DNA of 64,000 bases. It comes from Beroe forskalii (taxonomy: Eukaryota > Ctenophora > Nuda > Beroida > Beroidae). The notes beneath the pieces were generated by a model. That model saw only the letters and a program-made list of their open reading frames with translations, was not told the DNA's origin and did not search any database. Position numbers and translations under genes: made by a program. Numbering within the stretch: position 1 is the stretch's first letter; each line of letters begins with the position of its first letter. The DNA is taken from positions 55,181 through 119,180 of the forward strand of contig WFMF01000509.1 of the NCBI GenBank assembly GCA_011033025.1, given 5' to 3'. Shown piece after piece: positions 56,261-64,000 of the stretch.

Positions 56261-56968
56261 TATCTGCCACATATCCCGGATTTGTGGGAGCTGTTGAGGT
56301 AGGAATATGTATATGTTGTGGGATAAGGAAACGGCTGATGCTGCCTCATGTTGCCATCCTCACGGGGGAAGCAGTGAGAGTCATGGTCAGGGTAAACATG
56401 AGTACACTCCGAGGGAGGGATATGTGGAGTGTATCCTGTGTGCACACGGACATGCCAGCCAAGGGTGGAGTGATGCATCTCACCCCCTCGTCACTGATGT
56501 GTATCTCTGGAGAGGATATCAACATTTTTCTGAGAAATGCCAGGATATAGTGACTTGGTGTTCTTCGGTTGCTATGAAATAGGGATACCCCTTGAAGTTG
56601 ATGCGAGGGATCTTCATTCTTCTTGAAGACCAAATATGAAAGAGGTACGCCTCGCCTGTAGCATTGTAACGGGCAACAATCTAAATTAATCAATAAATCG
56701 AATTCAAATACTGACTTGTGAAACCATCCCATATTAAGCTATAAAACTTGGCAGGAAATCCAAAAACAAGGAAATTCGAAATGCAAATGCTTACCATTTT
56801 TCATATCAATTGAGGACCCTATCTGTAAACTCAACTTTCTGAGTCTTAAAATTACACGTTTTAATTCGTGGAGTCTGATTACAGCCTATGATGAAAATTT
56901 AAACCCAATCCCCAATACAAATGTATTTTATCTTTGAACACAACAATACAATAATTTCGTACTTTGAT

Positions 56969-59900
56969 ATGTCCGTTTTTCTGTTACTTCTTCTCGTTAC
57001 CATACCCCCTTCATTGCAGCTAGTTCTCGACCTCTCCTCGCCCTGTTGGCACATAGAATCAGAGATCCCCTCGCGGGATGTGGAGAGGGTAGCAGGGATC
57101 CTGTCCCGGGGATTCAGGGATGAAGTGAGGAGGACGGGGAGGATTGCTCTCAACGGGACTGTTCCGGGATATGTGTTGCAGGATATGCACAGGAAGGGGA
57201 TGATAGGTGAGTGGGGGTATTTTGAGCGTCTTCAGTTGTCTTCAATGATGGATGAATAATAATTTGGGTACCTATGTTTTTGACATAACGACAAGCAGTG
57301 ACCCTGTTCAAAATTAGAAAATTGACAAATTTCTACCCATTGTTTGACCCAAAACTTTTCACCTCATAATGTACTAAAGTCTACATCTCCTGCAGGTGAC
57401 CCTTTGGCCAAAGATCACGATGTGAAATACCGTCCACTATCCCGCCTATCATGGCTCTACCGCACCCCCCTCCCCCTGCCCAGCAAACCCCAGGAGAAGG
57501 AAGAAGGAGACAAATTCCTCCTGGTTTTTGAGGGCATAGACACAGCCGCCTACATCGTCATCAACAAGATCCACGTGTTTAAGTCACATGACAACCAGTT
57601 TAGGAGGACGGTTATCGAGTTGACAAGGGAGCAGATAGCAGGAGGAGGAGGAAGAGGAAATCATAGTGATTCTGCAAAAGGTCTTAACTTAACCATTGAA
57701 GTAGTGATAAGCTCCGCTGTGGAAGAGGCTGATAAACGAGCATTTGTGAGTATGGTCATATGACCATCAATTTTTTGTACCTTCACTTGTAAACCTTTTG
57801 CGCCATCAAATAAATTCATTATTAATAAAGAGGCAGGAAAAAATAGGGCTAATCATTTTACACATAAAGCATTAAAACGTTGAGTTTATTAAAGCAAATC
57901 ACTGAAGATTTGTGCATATATTTATTCCGTATGATAATTTCTACACGATCCATCATTTGCCCGACCTAGCGGTGTTTCTCCAAATTATTTATATTCGTCT
58001 TTAAAAACTATGTTCCGGTCCTTTGTGCTTCTGTGGTAGGAGAAAATGACATGGTATGCCATTACGTATTATATAAGGCTTGAAACCTGTTCAGGCATCG
58101 CAAAAATTGTTGAGTTTCACACTTCACAACTCTCTGCTCAATATGGATTTAGTCATTTTTTTTAGTGTGTCTCATGAGCGTTTTCTATGTGTTACTTTAT
58201 ATCATGACGTGTCATCCAATATTAACAAAACAGTGAAGGATGTGTGAAAAAAGGGCGCGGTGAGTTTTTTAAATTTGATCGGGACGAGTCCCCTGTCGTA
58301 TAGAAAGGACAGAGCTTGGATTCATTGCCAAGTCTACTGATTTAGTCTGTGGAGCGGCTACTAATTACCACGAGCGCTATTATTTACTATTTCATGCTAA
58401 TTGTGATGTCCTTGTGGTTCTTGAGTAATGATAACGGTGTGCAAAATACCTAATTTCTAAACAGAGATGATTCTTCCTAAATCTGGCATTAACAACATTT
58501 TTTGGCGCCGTGTACTATATTGAGCAATCAGTAGACTAACCAATCAGCAAGTCTTCAATTCACGACATAAAATTAACTGAAACGTTGCCCATGTTTACAC
58601 CATTTAAAAATTTATAAAACAGAGTCTTACCAGAGTTAGGGCATAAATTCTCTTGATATTATTCCCATTACAAATTCCACCACCCAAATCCTCATCCATT
58701 ATCCAATGACCCTCTCAAGCAATGACCCTATCAGCCGATGCCCCTCTCATCCAATGACCCTCTCATCCAATGTCCCAATGACCTTCTCATCCAATGACTC
58801 TCTCATCCAATGACCCTCTCATCCAATGACCCTCTCATCCAATGACCCTCTCATCCAATGACCCTCTCATCCAATGACCCTCTCATCCAATGACCCTCTC
58901 ATCCAATGACCCTCTCCTCCAATGACCCTCTCATCCAATGACCCTCTCATCCAATGACTCTCTCATCCAATGACCCTCTCATCCAATGACCCTCTCATCC
59001 AACGACCCTCTCCTCCAATGACCCTCTTATCCAATGACCCTCTCATCTAATGACCCTCTCATCCAATGACCCTCTATTCCTCAGGAGTACCCGCACATTG
59101 TTCCACCTGTCTCCTTCCCCGATGTTCAGCACGGAGAGAAACACCGGAATTTCCTCCGCAAGTCTCCCTCCTCCTTCAGCTGGGACTGGGGACCTGCCTT
59201 CGTCCCTGCCGGGATCTGGAATCCCGTCCACCTCGTGTACGGACAGGAATTCTACCTGTCCGATGTGGACGTGACAACAGGACGGAATGACACCGGTGTC
59301 AGTTCGTGGAATGTGAAAGTTACTCTGGATTTTGTTAAACTGACAAATAGGGGAGGGAAACCAGAGGTAACGTACACTTTGAAACCTATCATCCCCGGAG
59401 TGAAGCACCCTGAAACACACTCAAATATTATCAGATTTAGAAGAAAAGGAAAGGATGGCGTGATTGAAGTAACTCTGGAGTTCGTTGCTTCGGACATTGA
59501 AATGTGGTATCCGCGAGGGTACGGTGATCAGCATCTTTACAATCTGACTCTGAAGGCCGGCACCTCCCACGGATCGTATTGTGAGAGCACTTCCCGAGTT
59601 CTCGGATTCCGGACTGTGGAACTCAATCAGGATAAACTGGACGGAGAAGGGAATCAAAGGAAGTTTGAGTTCGTTATCAACGGTGAGCCTGTGTATATCA
59701 AAGGAGCAAACATGGTTCCTGTGTCCGTGTTTGAGGGCAGGAACTATGGTAACTCCTCGGCTCAGGATGCGTCTCCGAGTAACGCGTTGCTTGGTAACGC
59801 GTTGCTTGATACCGTCCTATTGTCACGTGACAGATTCTCAATGACCGAGCTCTTTGATCGGGTGGAGTTTGGTGGGATCAACGCAATTCGGGTGTGGGGA

Positions 59901-61790
59901 GGTGGGGTGTACAGAGAGGATGAGTTTTACGAGAAGGCAGACCGGAGAGGCATCATGATCTGGCAGGAGTTTTACATATTGAAAAAAGATCTTCATTTTC
60001 AAAGTATGACCTTATGAACCATTAAAATTGAAATTCAAGTTCGTCAAATTCAGCATTGATAACAGATGTAATAAGTTCAAATACTGTTGTTATGATCATC
60101 TAATGGTTTTCTATAAAAATCTGATAATCTTATGTTACTTCACAGCTCATAATTCATGACCGCTATTATTATTTCAGGAGTTCATGTTTGCCTGCTCCAT
60201 GTACCCAGCAGATGAAAGGTAAGACAATCATTCCCACCTCACAAACTATTCCTTTCACTGAAGTCTATATGAGTTATCGTCAGATTGTGATTTTTGAAGT
60301 TTTAAATGAAAATGAAAGTCGTATGTTTAAGGTTCTCTCATCTCTGAATCTAATGTAATATTTATGAACAGTGAAATGTATCAGGTGAAATTTGTAAAAA
60401 AGTTTTAAACTTGCTCCCTAAGTAAAACCCTGTTTTTGATCGCAGGTTCCTTGAGAACGTGCGTGGTGAAGTGAAGGAACAAGTTACCCGACTGAAGCAC
60501 CACCCCAGCATCATCCTACTCAGTGGTAACAACGAGAACAAACAGGGTATCCAAGAGAACTGGTACTCCACGGACTCTAACAAAACTACCTTTGTTTCGG
60601 AGTACATGGCGTTGTATGACGGGGTAATCCGGGATGCGGTGGATGGCTTGATCCCGGACCGGAGCATCCCTTTCCTCCTCTCATCCCCTTCCAACGGAGA
60701 GAGAACTGGGTGGGTAGAGGATGATCCTCAGAGCCAACACGCGGGGGATGTCCACTTCTACAACTACACTTGCCAGTGTCTCGATACCGGGAACTTTCCT
60801 GTGCCTCGCTTTGCGTCGGAGTTCGGTTTTCAGTCGTATCCCTCACTTCGGACACTCCGAGCTGCGCTAAAAGCACACAACATCACACTGCACGATGCTA
60901 ACACCCAACACAGACAACACTTGGTGAATGGGAATGATATTCTGGAGGACCAAATAACACGGATGTTTGGGCAGAAAGGTCCGTTACAAGGCGAGACACT
61001 GGTTTACCTAACCCAACTAAACCAAGCCCTCTGCGTCTCCTCGGAAATAGCGCACTTTAGACGGTTCTACAACAGACGGTCAGAGGATGGTAGAGGTATG
61101 AATGCAGGGGTTTTGTTGTGGCAACTGAATGATGTGTGGGCAGCCCCTACTTGGTCTGTAATGGACATTGAGCTGCGCCCTAAGATGCTATACTACGCAA
61201 TGAGGAGGCTTTATCAGCCGGTGATTGGGACGGGTTATTGGAATGGAACACATGTTGAAGTGTCCGTGGTTAATGAGCTTAATGAGAGGGTAGAATATAA
61301 GATTGATGTGTTTCTTTTTGATGCCCAAAATCCGAAAGTCCTCAAAGAATGGTATGTTTTGAAACAGAGTGCCCCGCCAAGATCTTCTATTTTAACGTTT
61401 TCGGTATCCGGGAACGAGTTAGAACAATCCTGCCCGGATCTACAGAAATGCTTCATTGCCGTAGAGTTTTCATCGAAGTACAACGAAATACGGACTCCTG
61501 AAATTGTGAGACCAGGGTTCAGCTGGAAAGGGTTGTCCCTCAAAAAACCGGACCTCAGAGTCGAAATAATGCAGAGGTTAGAGGACAGGATTGTGTTAGC
61601 GGTTCATTCTCAAGAGATAGCGCTCTGGGTTTGGTTGGAAGCGAAGGACCAAGTCGGCGTGTTCTCGATGAACATGTTCCCTTTGTACCAGTCGATGGTG
61701 ATTGTAGAGTTCATACCACGTGTCATGTCGGAAAGTTGCTGTCGCGTGCACGTGACCTCGCTGTACAACCACTACAGATCAGGAAAATAG
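56969..61790 (+). CDS. MANBA: Beta-mannosidase (glycoside hydrolase family 2)
   Basis: Exons 56969-57206, 57396-57745, 59085-59966, 60178-60218 and 60446-61790 (TAG); 951 residues (human 879). Lysosomal beta-mannosidase removes terminal beta-mannose from N-glycan fragments. Residues 1-17 form a signal peptide (start ATG 56969 chosen for it; an in-frame ATG at 56921 exists). Then come the sugar-binding domain (NGTVPGYVLQDM, FEGIDTAAYIVIN), HRNFLRKSPSSFSWDWGPAF, and the TIM barrel with IMIWQ|EFMFACSMYP. The acid/base is Glu534 in SGNNEN and the nucleophile Glu629 in FASEFGFQSYPS, 95 apart (97 in human). All introns are GT-AG and in phase except the third (59967-60177). There the protein requires splicing at WQ|EF, where the donor is GA and an 8-bp CAGGAGTT repeat sits at both ends. 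Intron 2 is filled by a 16-bp minisatellite. Confidence 0.93.
58701..59076. repeat. 16-bp minisatellite (CCAATGACCCTCTCAT)
   Basis: About 23 units in MANBA intron 2. The last unit runs into the acceptor: CCAATGACCCTCTATTCCTC+AG|GAG. Confidence 0.95.
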
Positions 61791-63177
61791 GACAATGGTT
61801 GTCTATGACTCCATGCCAAGAAAGTAGTCAACACAGAGCAACGTAATAGATGATATGACATTATTGTTATGGGCTCTTATTACTATTTGAATTTTGAATG
61901 TTGTTTTGCCTTCATTATCGATACTTGAAATTTCCGTGATATGAGACCGTTTTAATTTGATCATAGCAAAATAATCCTTTTAGAAATTGGTCATTGGAAC
62001 GTGTCGAAAATTCTGGATACCTTGAAATTGAGAAAAGCCGAGCATTAGCTAAAGTTGATCAATTGACGTCACATAATCTTGTTTTAAATTCATAATCTTT
62101 TGCGTCAATGGAATTCTTGACAATTTCTTGTGTCATATTGCCAGCATAATCCAGAAAGTTCGAGAAAGCGCGCATCGTGCCATGTTATGCGCGCTCAGCG
62201 CGCGTCTTTGCCGATAAAACAATGACGCGCGACGCAACTTTTCACCTTAAAACAAGGAATGCGTCCGCGTTTAAGTGTGTTTTTACAGAAGAATTTGCCA
62301 AATTTTGTCACAACTGTCAGGAATTTGCCAGTTTGTATTCGTAACTTGTATGTGTACTCAAAAGTCAAAAGCAACACCTCGAAAAGGACCGGAAGAGTGG
62401 TCGTGGCAAGGAAATTCCGCGGCTTATTGCATTACACAGTCCAAACCATCAGGACAGAATACAGATGAGGGAGAAATGGTTCAAAGCAAATACACTTTTT
62501 TGTCAAAAAGGGAATAAGGAACTATAGTATAAACAATTGATGTATTGATACAACATTCTCTTCATAATTGCAAGATATCACGAAAAGTGAAAGATAAATA
62601 CTTTGTACCATTAATCCAATCTCAATTAACAATTTGAATTAATTCATCAAATGTTTCATTATTCGGTTTCTTGAGCGAATGTTCATGACATCAATATCAA
62701 ACAGTTAGTTTTAGGTAAATGGGACTACACGCCCTCAGACCCCCTCACGAAGGCCCTCACTGGAAAAATCTTAGGGGGGCTAGGCCCTAGTCCCTACCTG
62801 CTAAGCATAACTGGAACAAAATTATCAAAGAAAGAATCAATGGGTTCAATAATAATAACTACCTAACTACTTTTCTCTAACGGAATGTCATAATACAAAT
62901 ACGAAATATTCTAAAATCTGAAATCAGTCGAAAAGTATGAACGATGAAGTAAATTTAGATTAGTAACCACAAAATGTTAATTCTCATTGTAAGAAAATCA
63001 AAAAAGTTCTATTTTCAATGTAAAAAAAAACTTATTGTCTTCACTCTTCAAGCACCAACGTCCAACTCAATAATCAACTCGATCCCACTATGTATAGATA
63101 ATGATAATATTATGTACACCGTGATTCAACTTCACTTAAACTTGAACTCTTAACTTCTTAAAAAATCTCGTCCCGTT
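61791..63177. other. Spacer between MANBA and the DNAJB-like gene
   Basis: The genes converge. No gene seen. A GCGCGC-rich inverted repeat lies at 62168-62232 (GCGCGCTCAGCGCGCG). The ORFs at 62259-62517 lack features. Confidence 0.55.
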
Positions 63178-63780
63178 TTAGTCCCCGAAAAGTCTCCTGA
63201 CCCCGTATTTCTGTTCTGGAGTAAGGGACGGAGGAAAGACGACTTCGACAGTAACTAGCAGATCCCCGTAGTGTCCTGGCTGCTTGCTTATCGGCATCCC
63301 GCATCCCTTGATCTTCCTCTTAGCTCCGGGACGGACTGTGTTATCCCCGATAGGTATGGGTATCTTCTGCGGAGGAGATAAGACGGTGAAAGGGAGGAAT
63401 TCTATTTAAATTTTCATTTAAATTCAAATTTACTGAAATTTATGATCAACTCATTTCTATTGATCGGCTGAATTTCATATCGCTCTTGCATGCGCTTGAA
63501 ATATAACCCTCGAGGGCGCTAGCCAGAGTGAGATATTGGGATATACCTCCAATTCCCTCCCCATGCCCCAATAAGGCAATAACACCAAGAACCCACAACG
63601 CAATAACACATGCTGTGCCCACATTATCCTTACCCCCATGCCCCTATTCTCCTTACCCTTTTCCCATACATTTCAGCTTTATTGCAATTACCTCTTGGGT
63701 TATTGCAGGGACTATTATCTCAAAGTTCCCACACAGCGCTTCCACCAGTGATATCTGTGCTGTGTACTGCAGATCGTTGC
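63178..63780 (-). CDS. DNAJB-type (type II) Hsp40 co-chaperone, last two exons
   Basis: Penultimate exon 63780-63692 (acceptor cgcatattttcag, donor CAAGAG|GTAATT) and terminal exon 63366-63178 (acceptor ctcctccgcag, stop TAA). Together they encode about 91 residues of the C-terminal substrate-binding domain. NDLQYTAQISLVEALCG is the typical beta-strand and LxEALxG motif; then come IPIGDNTVRPGAKRKIKGCG, MPISKQPGHYGDLLVTVEV and FPPSLTPEQK, as in DNAJB1/4/5. These proteins deliver clients to Hsp70 in the cytosol and stimulate its ATPase. The J domain and G/F region must lie beyond the right window edge. No convincing upstream exon was found in 63782-64000. The usual phenylalanine- and glycine-bearing DGR loop of the first exon is replaced by a shorter VPAITQE link. 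Confidence 0.88.
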
Positions 63781-64000
63781 CTGAAAATATGCGAAGGGAT
63801 AAATTTGCCATAACAGGGGACCGAACGGTGACAGTTCGAGCTGCAGTTTGTGCGGCGTAAAGACATATATAAATAACATGTCTGTACGCCCGCGCACACC
63901 AAATTTCAGTTTGCACTGCCACTGGAAGGAAAAGGGTATACTCACCTATGTATGGCACTGGTGCTTTTCGAATTTACCTGAAGTTCACCTGTATACCAGA

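Larger units (their letters stand above)
54029..56968. other. Intergenic region upstream of MANBA
   Basis: No supported gene. It contains paired CACGTGAC sites (54517-54538), a (TA)n run near 54762, a (GGA)n tract and copy F of the CRE/GATA-like element. ORFs at 54389, 56251 and 56346 show no family features. Confidence 0.55.

Noticed and set aside
62042-62080. Further copy of the CRE/GATA-like element (GTGACGTCAATTGATC on the minus strand)
   Set aside because: Only the CRE part matches; TATCA, GTTTAA and GCC are not at the right spacing.

Overview
This window is animal nuclear DNA. Genes have several GT-AG introns, coding exons are GC-richer than the AT-rich introns and spacers, spacing is loose (about six to eight genes in 64 kb), and the non-coding DNA is crowded with minisatellites, foldback elements and short TA-flanked inverted-repeat elements. 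Gene families include soluble adenylyl cyclase, beta-mannosidase, a class A-like GPCR, an Ig/Kazal/VWD secreted protein and a type II DnaJ. A run of exactly 100 N (15208-15307) marks a scaffold join. A non-bilaterian or other marine invertebrate (for example a ctenophore or cnidarian) is a reasonable guess, but the sequence does not fix the phylum.

Layout. 1-7.2 kb: tandem repeats, a Tc1/mariner-type MITE, one orphan exon (+), an unrecognised nuclear-type protein (-) and a cluster of a dispersed hairpin repeat with a telomere-like inverted-repeat element. 7.2-7.8 kb: small single-exon secreted orphan protein with a TATA box. 10.7-12.1 kb: intact Crypton-type tyrosine recombinase (-). 12.9-16.7 kb: foldback elements, repeats, the assembly gap and an E-box minisatellite. 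17.6-25.3 kb: 12-exon ADCY10-like gene (+). 26.3-35.6 kb: secreted Ig-Kazal-Ig-VWD-C8 protein (+), with a 6 kb intron full of mobile elements. 35.6-57 kb: mostly non-coding, but with a small predicted coiled-coil nuclear protein (-) whose introns span about 11 kb, and a GPCR gene (+, single frameshift) nested in its last intron. 57.0-61.8 kb: beta-mannosidase MANBA (+). 63.2-63.8 kb to the edge: last two exons of a DNAJB-type co-chaperone (-).

The genes do not form a pathway; they are independent eukaryotic loci. The signal that the gene list does not explain is a family of at least 11 short (about 51 bp) non-coding elements between 24 and 56 kb. They share a CRE-like TGACGTCA next to a GATA-type TTATCA, then GTTTAA, TGATGAC and GCC at nearly fixed spacing, on both strands. 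They look like either a composite regulatory element or a very short dispersed repeat not covered by any family I can name.

Exon structures were built by hand from splice signals, reading phase and family motifs. No alignment or expression evidence was available.
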